Assembly (NCBI GenBank): GCA_030765045.1
Contig: CM060963.1
Span: 103,022,354 to 103,086,353, forward strand
Length of the DNA stretch: 64,000 nucleotides
Source: Tenodera sinensis
Lineage: Eukaryota > Arthropoda > Insecta > Mantodea > Mantidae
Reading direction: 5' to 3'
Below, one piece after another: positions 24,969 to 36,891 of the stretch (position 1 is the first letter of the stretch; every line of letters begins with the position of its first letter). The translations under genes and the position numbers were made by a program. The notes under the pieces were generated by a model. It saw nothing but the letters and a program-made list of their open reading frames with translations, did not search any database and was not told the DNA's origin.

Positions 24969-25214
24969 CCCGCCTCGATAGCGTGATGGTTAGCGTGTCT
25001 GCCTCACTTTTAAGAGGTCGCGAGTTCGAATCTCACTTAGGATAAGCTATCCGGGTAAGGTTTTTTCCGAGGTTTTCCCTTATCCTGAGATGACGAATGT
25101 CGGGTAACTTAAAGCTCCATGGGCCTCGGGCTCATTTGAGCATCATTTCACCCGTTTCATTCACTCACCGTCCGATATGACGCAATGTTGGAGGACGTTA
25201 ATTTAAAAAAAAAA
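24969..25214 (+). mobile_element. tRNA-derived SINE, family T3, inside a GGT array
   Basis: Head CCGCCTCGATAGCGTGATGG, A box TGATGGTTAGCG, B box GAGTTCGAATCTC, then GGTAAGGTTTTTTCCGAGG, TGTCGGGTAAC, CATGGGCCTCGGGCTCATTT, CCGTCCGATATGACGCAA and a poly-A tail at about 25204-25214. Trinucleotide repeats on both sides show that it inserted into the array (or the array flanks were duplicated), but target duplications cannot be recognised in repeat DNA. A second copy is split at 58184-59280. Confidence 0.88.
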
Positions 25215-25790
25215 TGGTGGCGGTGGTGGTGGTAGTGGTGATAGTGATGGTGGTGGCGGTGGTGGTGGCGGTGGCGGTGGTGGTGGTGGCGTTGGCGGTG
25301 GCGGTGGCGATGGTGGTGTTGGTGGTGGTGGTGATGGCATTGGCGATGGTGGTGGCGGTGGTGGTGGTGGCGGTGGCGGTGGTCTTGGTGGTGATGGTGG
25401 TGGTGGTGGTGGCGGCGGCGGTGGCGTTGGCGGTGGCGATGGTGGTGGCGGCGGTGGTGGTGGTGGCGGTGGCGGTGGTGGTGGTGGCGGTGGCGTTGGC
25501 GGTGGCGATGGTGGTGGCGGTGGTGTTGGTGGTGGTGGTGATGGCGTTGGCGATGGTGGTGGCGGTGGTGATGGCGTTGGTGATGGTGGTGGCGGTGGTG
25601 GTGGTGGTGGCGTTGGTGATGGTGGTGGCGGTGGTGGTGGTGGTGGTGTTGGTGGTGGTGGTGATGGCGTTGGCGATGGTGGTGGCGGTGGTGGTGGTGA
25701 TGGCGTTGGTGATGGTGGTGGCGGTGGTGGTGGTGGTGGCGTTGGCAGTCTCGGTGGCGATGGTGGTGTTGGTGGTGGTCAGAATGTGGT
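25215..25790. repeat. (GGY)n minisatellite-like array, right part
   Basis: About 575 bp of GGT, GGC, GTT and GAT triplets on the plus strand. Higher-order units recur, for example GGTGATGGCGTTGGCGATGG at about 25537 and 25660 with a variant at 25330. Both long open frames (alanine/valine one way, threonine-rich the other) follow from repeat periodicity and are not genes. Confidence 0.95.
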
Positions 25791-26900
25791 CTTTGTCTTC
25801 CATTATAGTTTGCTTCGGAAAGATGTTAATACAATCAAAGAATGGGGGTTTTATTGCTAATGACCCGCAGGTACACCAATGATAAATAATGATGATTACT
25901 CTGTGATTCAGGGATGTAAAACGCTGGGGTAAAATTGAATTACATTGTGTAAATAACTACATTACGAAGAGGAGATGTAATGACAATTTGAATTGCATTC
26001 TGAAAATATCACTGCACAATCAGCTGGAGAAAAGATCATATATCCGTGCTATGATCAAAAAACTTTCGGAAGCTAAGGATATGTGGGCTAGGAGTATAAA
26101 CGTCAGAGGTGATTAAAGAAGTACAACAACTCTTTGGCGAAGCGAGGTGGATTCAGTGGTTCAGACTACCATGTTATTTCCTAATTTTAAAAGCTTATAG
26201 TGTTCCGATAATCACCCCTAAGCCGAAGTTGAACCCCCCTGGAGAGGGAAAAGTATCAAATAACGAAGGTTGCTACCTGTCTTTGAAAACGTCCCAAAGG
26301 ATAAGAGGAGCATCCTCGTAGAGTAAACCTTTCACAATGCAGAATCTAGTTGTAATCTCTATGCGAACCCTTAGTGCTTTGTTAGTTCCCACACACACGC
26401 ACACCATCATACAAAAGAAGATACAATTCTCTCAGCTTTTGGCTTTTCACTACAAAACTTCGACATTTGGCCCTTTTGGGAGACCCTCTTCATTAAGAAA
26501 GCATTACCGGGAAATATCGGCTTCTTAACCTCATTTCAAAACACAAACCCCATAGAATTGGCAGATTTGCGGTTGCACAAAACTTATTGACAGACACCTG
26601 ACTGGGATGACAAAAGAAGCCTAGGAAAACAAGCAATCAACCGATAAATCCCTTACACCGCAAACTTTCAGTGAAAACTTAATTCCGAAACAGCAGTTTC
26701 TACCATGTAGATTTGAGAATAGCTAATTTAATGCCGAGGGTAGAACAATGCCAAGAATATTTTAGTAAAATATTTAATTAACCAGATATATAAATGTCAA
26801 TAATGAAATGATGGTAATAAAATGTATTTAATGTATGAGAAGAAGTTCAAATACTTACTCATGATTAATGGGACACTTCAGCTGTTATTAATTCGACAAC
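25791..26900. other. Unassigned sequence
   Basis: No domain, RNA or repeat family recognised. Short frames at 26109-26528 have no supporting context. Confidence 0.5.
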
Positions 26901-26904
26901 TTGC

Positions 26905-27495
26905 GAGGGGGACTTAGCACCTCAACCGAAAGGCGATGTTTTGTGCCTATGCACCTCCCGGGAGGTTGGATGAGAGGAAGGGATCCAAAGGGCAACCGAA
27001 ACGTTGCCATGACAGAGCAGAGCGTAGGGTCCCTATATTTTCCCAGTTAGAACCACCCCGGCTGAGGTTGACGGTCCGGTTCCTCTCCCATCCCTTCGGG
27101 TTCGTACTCTCAAGTTGGGCGCTGGGCTCTGAAACCGGCTCCCCTCCCACCTCGGGCTTATACCATCCCTTGGGGCGCCCGGAAACCAGTGGCTCGCCTT
27201 CCAATCCGGGGCATGGGATTTTTAGAGCGCATTTCTTCCCCTGCCGTGGTGCTACCGCGACGCACGCCGATGCTTCCAACCCTGAAAACGCGATGAAAGG
27301 TGAAATAAAATGATTAATGCAACGAAATGGAGGGCAGGAAAATCTGAAGATACGGAAATCCTTCCCAACATTCATCTCGCAGCCCGGGGAAACCTCCGAA
27401 AAAAACCCATAGGTCAGGAAGGTTGGCCACGGGAATCGAACCCGCTACTTCCCGAAAGCGCTCCACAGACGTTACCGCCTGGACCATCCCACTCG
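26905..27495 (-). mobile_element. Long tRNA-headed SINE, family L, copy 2
   Basis: Head near 27495 on the minus strand: CGAGTGGGATGGTCCAGGCG, then GTAACGTCTGTGG, B box GGGTTCGATTCCC, CGTGGCCAACCTTCCTGACC, and TTTCACCTTTCATCGCG with a GC-rich body. Overlapping open frames on both strands (26936-27375) are produced by this body and are not conserved with other copies, so I do not treat them as genes. Confidence 0.7.
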
Positions 27496-27635
27496 AATTG
27501 AACTGTTATTGGTTAGTCGAATAACAATTAGATTACAGATTAGCCGAAAGATGCTCTCGCGCATTACCTTTTTCTAAATTCTGACTTGCAAACTTTATAG
27601 TACCCAAAGAGTTACATATATAAACAATAAACATA

Positions 27636-27690
27636 CCGGGAAAATGCGAGTCAGTTGGAAAATTTAATGTCATGTCAGAACATTGCCATG
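27636..27690 (+). mobile_element. Fragment of SINE family T4 leader
   Basis: TACCGGGAAAATGCGAGTCA and GAAAATTTAATGTCATGTCA match the segment directly upstream of the tRNA-like head at 53.72 kb; similarity fades after TTGCCATGG. Confidence 0.5.
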
Positions 27691-27865
27691 GTATGGTTCT
27701 CCCCCGTGGTAACTTCTGTTACCGAAGCTGTAAGCGATATTTTCTAGAACTCTTGGCCTTATGGGTACTTTTTCGATGTGCGTAATTCGATATTAAGAGT
27801 TAATGAGCTTGAGGAAATTTAGTCATTACAGTTTTAAGGAATCCACCAATAAGAAAATTGTAGTA

Positions 27866-28075
27866 CGTTGGTCCCGTAGCTCAGTCGGTAGGGCACTTGC
27901 CTGCTTTGCAAAGGGCAGGTCCTAGGTTCGATTCCCGGTTGGCAAGCGGGAATTTTTCTCTAGTCAAAATTATTTCCTATCCCGCCAGTACCTGGAATTA
28001 TGAATGAGAGTGTGAATGTGTGTGTGCGTGTACGAGTGTAACAGAAATCCTGTTATATGCACATTGAACATTACC
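27866..28075 (+). mobile_element. tRNA-Ala-like SINE, family T2, copy 3 (best preserved)
   Basis: GTCCCGTAGCTCAGTCGGTA carries the A box and D-stem; the anticodon region CTGCTTTGCAAAGGGCAG places TGC in the loop as in tRNA-Ala; GGTTCGATTCCC is the B box. The acceptor stem does not pair, so it is not a working tRNA. The body GGGAATTTTTCTCTAGTCAA and GAGTGTGAATGTGTGTGTGC matches the 8.76 and 21.3 kb copies. Confidence 0.8.
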
Positions 28076-30530
28076 TACATGATTTGAGAAGCGAACCCTC
28101 ATCATTTCGTAAGATGACCAACAAATTTGAGGAAACTGTTCACTTATCGACATAAAGCGATAGGTCCCGGACATAAATCCAGCTGACTACTGGTTAAAGA
28201 GTTATCTAACAGACAAGGTATTTTTTACCAGACTCACTTCACGTAAAGAACTTAGGCAGTCAGTATCGGATGTTATTGGGAACAACCCTAGTAATGGCGC
28301 TTGTTAATGCGTTTATAACACAGAAGAAAGACTATTGCTTATTGAGCATCATTGTTATTTAATTTTGTCTTATTTTAAAAAAATTCCATTTCTTTACGAC
28401 CTTTTTATTTTGTTACAATCCAAAAATTCGTTATTCATTAAAAGGAATTGTGAAATGTGCACGAAAGAATTCCATGAAGTATTACATTCTTGAGAAAATA
28501 AATTTATCAAGAGTACTTGAGACTATACTTTTTCAAGCTACCTGTAATACAGAAAGTCTAAATGACTGAAGGTTAAAGAACTGTGAGCGTGTTTCACGGT
28601 AAAAGATGAATGAATCGCCAGCGATGTGGAAACATAGGATGGCATCTCTAAGCTTGCGTGAGCGTTGTCGCACTAGGAATGCTGGGAAAGCAAAGAGGAC
28701 CATGATGGCCGCCATTTTATCCTAACCTCAATCCACAGCGGGTGTGTGCTCTTTTGCTCTTCTCCCCCTCTCTGTCTGTGTCCCAGACTTAACATTTGGC
28801 TTCTTCCTATGACCTTTCCTCTATCCTCTTCATCATTACTACCCTCTTCTCTACTCTGCGTCATCCTTGTCTCTTTCTCTCTTGCGACTCCACCTTCACC
28901 ATTGGTTTGAAGTCCCCCCTTCCCCAGGAATAATTTTCAACTGTAGCACCGTCACATCCGTTTGTTAGAGAGAAGGACCACATGCAAACTATGGGTTGAT
29001 GTAAGTCTATCCCATCGCCTTTATGTTGCGAGGGGTGTTCTATATTATATTTCCGAGGGCAGAGAACAAGTAACAGAAATTACATTCTGATCTCCGTACA
29101 ACTCTGAGCCAGTGACATTACACCAGACTTCGGTAGCTTGAAAACAGTACTCTGTGCAAATGATCCAAGGTCAAATCTTGCCGTCTATTCTGAAAGCTTT
29201 TTTGTAGGAATACTACGAGAGGGTTTCATATGACGGTAATTTTGCGAGCGCAAAGCACGAATAAAGTTATCCCAAATATGAAAAGCTATGATATTTGTTT
29301 TGAGTACTCCGCGAAATAATTAATAATTCATTTATTTAATATGAATAGTAATTTAAACGTAAACAACTTGCAACTTACAATAACATTCATATATTTTAAT
29401 TAAGATTTATTTTTCACAGTTGGCTCTACAACTAATCCAATAGGCTATGAAAACAACACAACAATAATTTTAGCATTTAACCCAGGGAAATCAGGAATTA
29501 GACATATGATAAATAGAGATGAACGAATTTGGGTTAGCAGTCTATTCATTAAAGGCAGGTCTGCTCTATTTAAAATTACAATTGTATTACCTACAATGTT
29601 AAAGGTACAATTTTCAAAAGTAAATAAAGACAAACGCTGTGTTTGCTGTGTGGCATTTACGAATGTGCAAGTTATATTTCTTAACTTATTGACAAATCAT
29701 TTGTCTGTCATTTTTTAATAGCTTAGGTACTAATTGTTTTTACTGAGCATGGACACTTCAGATGTTTAGGAACGTAAGCAAATGTTAGGTTAGCGGAACC
29801 GCAAGGAGGAGGTGATATAACCAAAGCAATAACACAACGACCAAGAAGTGATAATCCAGTATGAGTGGAATAGTCGTAATAAAATCACTTCCATTAGGGA
29901 TTCGAAGTCAGAGGTGCCATTTATAGCCCTAAAAAGTTCCTTCATGTAATCACACGCGCATTGGAAGTGTTTAAAACTGATTAAATTAATTAGTTTCTTA
30001 CTTATATTAACTATTTGTTAATAATTTTATTAACAATAAAATATGTTGCAGTTAATATTTAATAATTTGTATAATCCTTCACTGAATTAAAAACTGCAGC
30101 TAAATTAATAAAAATTGCCTCTTTCTTTTGTCTTTTCCTCTTTTATCTCCCTCTGTTTTGTGATGTTTACCGTTTATATACGGCACGACATGTGGTACAC
30201 AATGGTGATACATGAAAGGAAGGAAACGTTCCAGGCATGACTTTAGGAGCCTTCCAGTATTTGCCAGTTGTGAGGACTCGGCAAAACTTGGGGGGGGGGG
30301 GGGGGGGGAACACTACGAAAACGGTTCTGACGTGACCATGTGATCTATTACCAACCCATAAAACTCAGGATTTATTTCACTTAGGTTGCTCGTACCTATA
30401 GGTAAATACACTGAAGCAATCAGTGATCATTAAACGACCTTTTAACAGTTATCGCCTTAGAAATGTTTCAACTAGGCACATGCTACTTAAAGAATAAAAC
30501 AAGTATGTAAGCTCTACAGTAAGAGCTTTA
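28076..30530. other. Unassigned AT-rich sequence with a poly-G tract
   Basis: No gene recognised over about 2.4 kb. A run of 19 G lies at 30290-30308. A short GC-richer patch at 28600-28770 (ATGATGGCCGCCATTTTATC) is not a recognised exon or repeat. Confidence 0.5.
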
Positions 30531-30534
30531 GTGA

Positions 30535-30720
30535 AAGTGGTTCAACGTTTAGAAAGCTCATTCAGTCTCCGCAGTAACTCGCGAGACTCGCATTCAGGAA
30601 TCCCGGGTTTTACTACCCAATCTGACCTGGGGTTTTCCCTTGTTTTCCCTGATTGTTATGCGAAAACTGAGATGGATTCTCAATACTACGATTTTCCTTT
30701 CATAGATTCCCTTTCACCCC
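30535..30720 (+). mobile_element. tRNA-like SINE fragment
   Basis: GGTTCAACGTTTAGAAAGCTC and TCAGGAATCCCGGGTTTTAC are A- and B-box-like, followed by CTGACCTGGGGTTTTCCCTT and TCTCAATACTACGATTTTCC as in tRNA-headed SINE bodies. Family not assigned. Confidence 0.45.
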
Positions 30721-31042
30721 ATTTCCTTTTCATCTTTTTCCTTCTTTCTTTTCATGTTTCTAGGTTTCGTGAGGTATGGCGATAGCGGACAGATGGCGCG
30801 AATGCTTTTACAAAGGGTTACTTGGCTGAATAGGTTGTTCAGCGCCTTTTCCAGGCAGCTCCAGTAATGGGACAGGTCTTCAAATCTATAATTGTTAAGG
30901 ACTTCCGCACGTCTCTGTGGCTTATCTGCCTGCAGCCTTTAGGTTCCTATATAAGTGAAGTGGTCCAGTATTCACAGAACACAGTGATAGATTCAGTAAG
31001 ACTTTTTAACATATATTTAAGTTACCTATAAGTAACTATATA

Positions 31043-31872
31043 TACAGGATATTCCAAAAACACACAACGCTTAGTATGTTGTGCGGGACGGAAAACTGAT
31101 CGGTTCTCCGGAAACGCATGGTTTGGACGCTGTAGGGCATCGAAGTCTGAGATGGATGTGCGTTCACATTTTTTCAATAAACCCAACATCGAGCTGTCTA
31201 CATTATAAAAGGACTCGCGGGAACCTCTTGCGTTATTGCAGAGTCTATATCGGGGGCGGTAGGCCTCATACACATCACCCAATACGTGCGGTTGTGTTTG
31301 AAGATTTTCAATCGCTCCGTGAACTCGAGCTATAAGATCCTACGCTGATGTTACAGGAGTGTCATATACCATACTCTTCATACAACTCCATAGAAAACAT
31401 TCGAGTATCAGATCTGGTGACCGTTCTGCTCTACCTCTCCAATCCATTGATCTAGATATGCGACTTGAGGTGATTCCGCACATTTACATCAAAGTGTCCT
31501 GGAGCTCATGTCGGTCACTTTCGCAGCTGTGTACTCGTATGTGTCGCACTGCTGTTGAAAAACGTTAATGTACTGGAAACTACATAAGTAACGCAGTAGG
31601 ATGAGCACCAAGGACTCTATGAAGGAATTTAGTGCATACGTAGGAATGTTATTAAGCTCAGGTCGTACACAGGTGACTAAATGGTTGCACATCTTCCGTA
31701 TTAAGACACCAAAGGGAATGTCTTAGTGTCACAACCGTTCGCACTGAAACTCAGACGCTCTCCAGCGCCCAAACTGTGCATTTCCGGACAGGGGTTTCTA
31801 CTTTAAAACCGATCAGATTACCGTCGCGCACAACATACTAGGCGTTGTCGGTGTTTTTTGGGACACCCTATA
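31043..31872 (-). mobile_element. Mariner-like DNA transposon, decayed
   Basis: Long inverted ends about 65 bp each: ACAGGATATTCCAAAAACAC at 31044 faces AGGGTGTCCCAAAAAACACC read on the minus strand from about 31870. Both continue with TAGTATGTTGTGCG and, a few bases later, CTGATCGGTT. Both ends abut TA-rich DNA, compatible with a TA target. The interior carries a broken transposase on the minus strand. About 830 bp indicates internal loss relative to a roughly 1.2-1.3 kb autonomous element. Confidence 0.85.
31190..31560 (-). pseudogene. Mariner-like (IS630-Tc1-mariner) transposase remnant, C-terminal half
   Basis: Across frame changes on the minus strand one reads FQQQ near 31560, a WIG-like motif near 31440, then ERSPDLILECFLWSCMKSMV and YDTPVTSA, a stop, DLIARVHGAIENLQTQPHVL and GDVYEAYRPRYRLCNNARGS. 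This matches the catalytic-end signature RSPDLxPxDFFLW of arthropod mariner-like proteins and the downstream helix-rich tail. At the position of the third catalytic aspartate the copy reads Glu. Stops and frameshifts show it is dead. Confidence 0.75.
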
Positions 31873-33389
31873 TATTTAATATATATATACTATTTAAAGA
31901 GGGAATTACAATTAGTAAGCCTATAGAAATATTGAAGTGCCATTTTTTGCATTTTCACACGTAACTTCCCTCTGAACCGCAATCTGACATCATGTTAGTC
32001 ACCGTAAACTTTTGTCAGTATAGGATACTGAGTTTCAAGAATTTATAAGAGATGTATAAAAGTCCAATTCAATTAATTAATTAATTATTAGTAGTTGGTC
32101 TTCTAAGAAAAGCCCTAATCGAGTTTGGTTTTGTAACTATCCACTAAGTTTACTCCTTGTAATGCCGTTTTGTTTACTTCTCGGGGACAGTAAATGCTTA
32201 CCGCCGAGCCACGTGATCGATATTGGCATTGTGAATAGAAGCGGCTGAAATGCAATAGCAATGACTGTGTTGACGTCATCATGATCAGCGATGCCCAACC
32301 TTGTCTCTTATTTCCCAAGGACTTCGCCTTGTCGCTCCCTCTGTTGTGTGCATAAAGCGCTCCCATTCACTCATGCAGGTAATCAAGCATTAGAGAGGTT
32401 TCTTTTTGAGTCATAGATCGGCGAAAAGTAGGGGGGGGGGGGGAGGGGAGCAAATTCGCCCTTCCGTCTTGGATGCTCCGACTGAGCATCACTGGTCATA
32501 TGATCACCTCAAAAACACACCGTTTTCGTGACTTTCATTGTGTTGAGAGGCAATAGCTGGATGTCACGATTGCTGCTTCTTCTACTATCCTTCTGTGATA
32601 CTCGTTTGTTCATTGTAGGTAGGTATATGTGTATTTATGCGCTTTTAATTAAAAAGTATAGATATTTAGGGAAAAGCAACGGAAAAAGGTGGGAATAAAG
32701 AGAAGAGAGCGAGGAGAGAATAGGTCGAATTCCTTGAAGTGAGGAAGAAGAGGACAGTAGAACGATAGATCACCAATTTAAACAATTGTGAATTACAGTA
32801 GAATCCCGATCACTCGACTCTGGATAACTGTACATTCCTTTTTTTATTTTAATTTTTTAACGTTAAACATGATTGTAATAATTTCTATAATACACACGGT
32901 ATGAACACTATAGTTTTAGTGCACGTATACAATCTACCACATTCTTCCTCATAGTAACGAAAGAGCTAACCACGTATTGAACTTCAATATCTAATCAGAA
33001 CATAAATGCAGGCCATTGTCACGAAATGAAAAGTTTGCCGCTTATAATATGATATTTCACAAACACTTGTTTGGAAGGTTTTAAGGTTTGTTGCTTTACC
33101 CAGTACGTACGAGTAAACTAAACATATTTCTGGTTAGAGTACAGTTTCTCAGGTTTATGGATTTATGTTAGTGTTGTATTTGTGCCAGTAAAAATGTCGA
33201 ACGAAAAGAAAAGACAAGTTAAGATAACAATGGAAATTTAATTGTATGCGTTAAAGAGACCGGATAAAGGGGATAAATTTCAGGATATGCTAGACCTTTG
33301 TTTGCTACATTGTGCCACTACATACAGTTATAGAATTTGTGAACAGCAGACCCCTTATTCCGTGAAACTGGTCATTTCGATAATTCGAC
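31873..33389. other. Unassigned sequence
   Basis: No recognised genes or repeat families. A G-run (13 G) lies at 32431-32443. Confidence 0.5.
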
Positions 33390-33397
33390 ATCCTCTA

Positions 33398-33636
33398 GGT
33401 CGGGCCGCGCCATAGCCGAGTGGGTAGACCATTCGCTTCTCACCAAAGCGGCCCGGGTTCGATCCCACGTAACCGTATGAGGGTTTCGTGGTGGACGAAG
33501 CGGCGCTGGGGCAGGTTTCCTCCGGGTTCTCCGCCATTTGATTCCACCGGTGATCCATCTTCATTCCATGTTATCAGTGCCACCGCCGGTGGTGCCATAG
33601 TATAAAAGCAGGCGTTAAACACTACCAAAAACAAAA
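33398..33636 (+). mobile_element. tRNA-derived SINE, family T1, copy 3, with 8-bp duplication
   Basis: Head GGGCCGCGCCATAGCCGAGT with A box, B box GGGTTCGATCCC, body GTGGTGGACGAAGCGGCG, CCTCCGGGTTCTCCGCC and tail GGCGTTAAACACTACCAAAA. The octamer ATCCTCTA flanks it at 33390-33397 and 33637-33644, giving a complete element of about 239 bp. Confidence 0.88.
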
Positions 33637-33644
33637 ATCCTCTA

Positions 33645-35150
33645 TTTATAGGAATTCTACGGTATAAATAATTGTGCATTATATCGCCATTGAGTAGCAT
33701 GCTATGAATAATGTCTCATTCTAGGTATTTCAAGTAGGTACCTGTTGTATAACTTCATTAAAACACTGAAATTAAGAACTGCAAGGATATAAAGGATTTG
33801 CACTGTTCCAGTAATAAATATACATTGTTGTTTATTATCCCAGCCACTTTTGCTGGAGACAATGCCTAAAAATGGCTCACATGAAGCACAATGCTAGGAA
33901 GTCCCATGTGTTGAAGCGACTCATTTGCTGTGCTGTACCTTACTTTGTTGGGGGTGAAACGATCCCTGTGTGTGGGTGCCTTGCAAGCTTCCGACACACG
34001 CTGCATATGCACATCATATCCCCACTTTTTCAATAAAAGCAGGAGACAGAAAACTTGCATTGAGAGAGGAGCAGAATGTTTTGTGAAGGGTGAGGGTGTT
34101 ACTAATAATAAAAAAGAAAAAGAAGAGGCGTTCTTTATTCATCCCAGTAGCCATGATTTTTCATCCCTTCTTTCGCACCCTCATTCTCTCCAAGGAATAC
34201 AGAGGGATGATGGACATCGCAGAGCGGCTGGAATGGACTTGGCAGCACACATACACATACACACAGAATCAATATGAGAAGGGTGGGTGGGATGAGACGG
34301 TTTAAGCGCTAGGAGAATGACGGTAGGGGTGGAAGAGGAGAGGGTTGATACATATATATGATACATGTTAGTGGAGATCGATATGCGTTCCTATTGGCTC
34401 CCTGTGTCCCCTTCAGACCCCTCACCAGCATCCATCATCCTCCCTGGTACAGGCAGGGCTTTGGATGATATGACGTGGGCGTATACACCCTCCCCCTTCC
34501 CCCCTCCGTCCTGCCTATCCTCATTTACCAAATACATTACAGAGTAGGAAGGGTGATGTGCAGACTTTACCCCGGTACATTCCGCCCACAAAATATTGAC
34601 TTCCAATTCCTCAACTCAGGTAAAATGTATTGTTTTGCAACAAAAATATCTTGTGTTTGTAAACACTGAATGCTGTAATGTTTTCACTAGGGCATTCTTC
34701 ATTTCAAGTTGCACATCTTGGATTAAAGCTTTCCTTCTAGCTGTGTTAGGGGAACATGAGGCAACGCTGAATTCTGGCATCATGTGAGACAAAATTTGTT
34801 TGATACAGTGTGTTCAAAAAGGCACAATGTTGTAGACAGTCTTGGGTTAAAACTTTAACTCGATATATCCACTGTTATTCGGTACTTCTATTGTAGGAAC
34901 CACTATGTTCTGTGAAAATCACATTATTCAAGAAAGACCACGAAACCAATTAAACAATTAAGGTATTCAGAAGTATGTTATTTATCTCACGAAGGTGAGT
35001 TAATCAATTGCTCTCACTTGGGAGAAACATAGACTTTTGTTTTTAATATTTGTTGTAAACTAGTTTTTATAAGGATGCAATACATACTGAAATGCTGTAT
35101 ATTTGATAGTTTAATATCATTGTTTATTATTAAGTATTACTGTTATTATT
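33645..35150. other. Unassigned sequence
   Basis: No gene or family recognised. Frames in 33866-34787 overlap on both strands without domain content. Confidence 0.45.
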
Positions 35151-35152
35151 GT

Positions 35153-35449
35153 TCTGACAAATCAACAAAATCCAGTCCGGTTAGATTTTGACAACTTTAT
35201 TCTCCTTCAAAACTTCCACACAAATACACAGTTCTCTTCTACTGACATTAAAGCAGTCTATAGTCATGCGTAATGTTACAATTGTTTTTTTTTTTGTTTT
35301 GTTTTTTTTTTTTTTTGTTTTTTTAATCGTAACCTTGGCTTACTTCTTTCACTTTCTTTGTCTCTCAAACACCAACTCTAAGATAGAATCACTCGACGCT
35401 CGTGTAAACCTCTTCATTTCGACGCGATGAACCTTTCAGGACGACAGTA

Positions 35450-35522
<73 letters not shown>

Positions 35523-35800
35523 GACCTTTTTCTTTTTCATGAATGTAACCTTATCTTCTGCTGTTTCTTCGTCTCCTTATACAGCGGGGATGACGTCACT
35601 TTCTGGAACTCCTACAAACACGCCAGCTGCCGTACTGTTCTCGAAGGCTCTGGAAAGCCCTTTGTGTAGCCGCTTGATTGTTGTCAGTCACGTGTTTCCT
35701 CACGTGAGCGCTTGGGGAAGCTTCACCTTGCACCTTTGCTCACCGACTTGATAGGTGTTGTGAAGTCCGTCCTTTGCTGTGCACTGCGTCCGGCGTTACA
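35153..35800 (-). mobile_element. Solo LTR, family LTR-B, copy 3
   Basis: Minus orientation: starts TGTAACGCCGGACGC at 35800 and ends TTGATTTGTCAGA near 35153. It contains CTGTATAAGGAGACG (TATA region), a long TG array, TCATCGCGTCGAAATGAAGA, GAAAGTGAAAGAAG and GAATAAAG. A T-rich stretch (35286-35325) lies between the R-like region and the 3' end. Both flanks are (TTA)-rich, so a target duplication cannot be defined. Confidence 0.78.
35452..35520. repeat. (CA)n microsatellite in the LTR-B slot
   Basis: About 69 bp of CA, at the same LTR position as in the other copies. Confidence 0.96.
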
Positions 35801-36309
35801 CTATTATTATTGTTTTTAGTTTAGTTTATTATATGTTCCAGCAAATGATTACATCACAATACAGGCATAGAATACAGAACTCTAGTTTACTTTTAAATTT
35901 AAAAAAGTTATGGATATTTTCATTTTCAAACTTAGTTATTAAGTTATTCTCCAGTTTCATATGAGAGACATACTTAGTCTATCCTGGAAGTCATAACAAT
36001 AGTTCGTTGCTCTTCAGTATAATGCGTAGTTTAGATCTAGTGTATATATAGGGTTATGCAAGCTGCATAAGGTGTCTGTTTATAACCACTGGAATACTAA
36101 AGAGTATAAGATTTTATTTTCACATAACTTTCTCTACCCATTATCGTTCTATTAATGTCCCTGCAAAATCTTACCCTTTTATCCACTTCAAGATATTTGA
36201 AGTTTCATTGTAACTTTCGTTATTATTAGTAAAGGGGAATAGCGAGAATCTGTGTTTGCCTTAAAATGCAAGATCTACTCCTTCAGTAATATCGCAGCAA
36301 GGGAATGAA

Positions 36310-36891
36310 TAGTGATAACACTTAAAAAATGTCAAAGGTGTTGAGAGATTGAAACCAATAATAATGAATATCTCATAAACGGCTGCTGCTTCAGAAAAAC
36401 TTATTTAAGTAAACTATCTTTCAAAGAGATAAATTTTTATGAGTCAAGTTTTTGTGTATTTCCTATATTTACCCGTTATACAAAACAACAAAATTCTCTC
36501 CGAATAGTGGGCAGCATAGGCTATTTATCGAAAATTCAACATAGGTACACCTACATTTTATGTCATACAAATATCTTAAATGTGTGGTATTTTAATCCAA
36601 TTTGTTAAACCCATTTTTGAGAAAACAAAATATAACATAACATTTTCCACATAAGGCGTAATTTGGAGTGGGGCACTTTCATGTCACATCCTTGTAAGAA
36701 ATTGAATTTAAATACCAAGTTTGGTACAGCTCATTTTTGAGTTATACTACTCCCACAAACGTAGACCTTTTCTTTCCCCCTCCTTTTATTTGTTAAGTTC
36801 TAGGTGCCACAAAACACATATTCCCCATAAAATCCCGATATCGAACTTATTAGTGCATTCAAATGCTTTCTCTACTAGAGATAGAGAATAA
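36310..36891 (-). mobile_element. HINE-A copy 10, diverged
   Basis: Family blocks in order (AATAATGAATATCTCATAAA, TATTTACCCGTTATACAAAA, GTGTGGTATTTTAATCCAAT, ACATCCTTGTAAGAAATTGA, AAATACCAAGTTTGGTACAG, CATATTCCCCATAAAATCCC) ending at a start-motif variant TCTCTACTAGAGATAGAGAA near 36891. Confidence 0.75.

Noticed and set aside
25198..25882. Open frames of about 200 residues, Ala/Val-rich on plus and Thr-rich on minus
   Set aside because: Trinucleotide periodicity of the GGY array removes stops on both strands; there is no start context, domain or non-repeat portion.
26936..27375. Overlapping 125- and 142-codon open frames on opposite strands as genes
   Set aside because: They lie wholly within a tRNA-headed repeat body and are not conserved with the other copies.
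27866..27950. Functional tRNA-Ala gene
   Set aside because: A and B boxes and a TGC-containing loop are present, but the acceptor stem does not pair and the body matches two degraded copies elsewhere, so it is a SINE.
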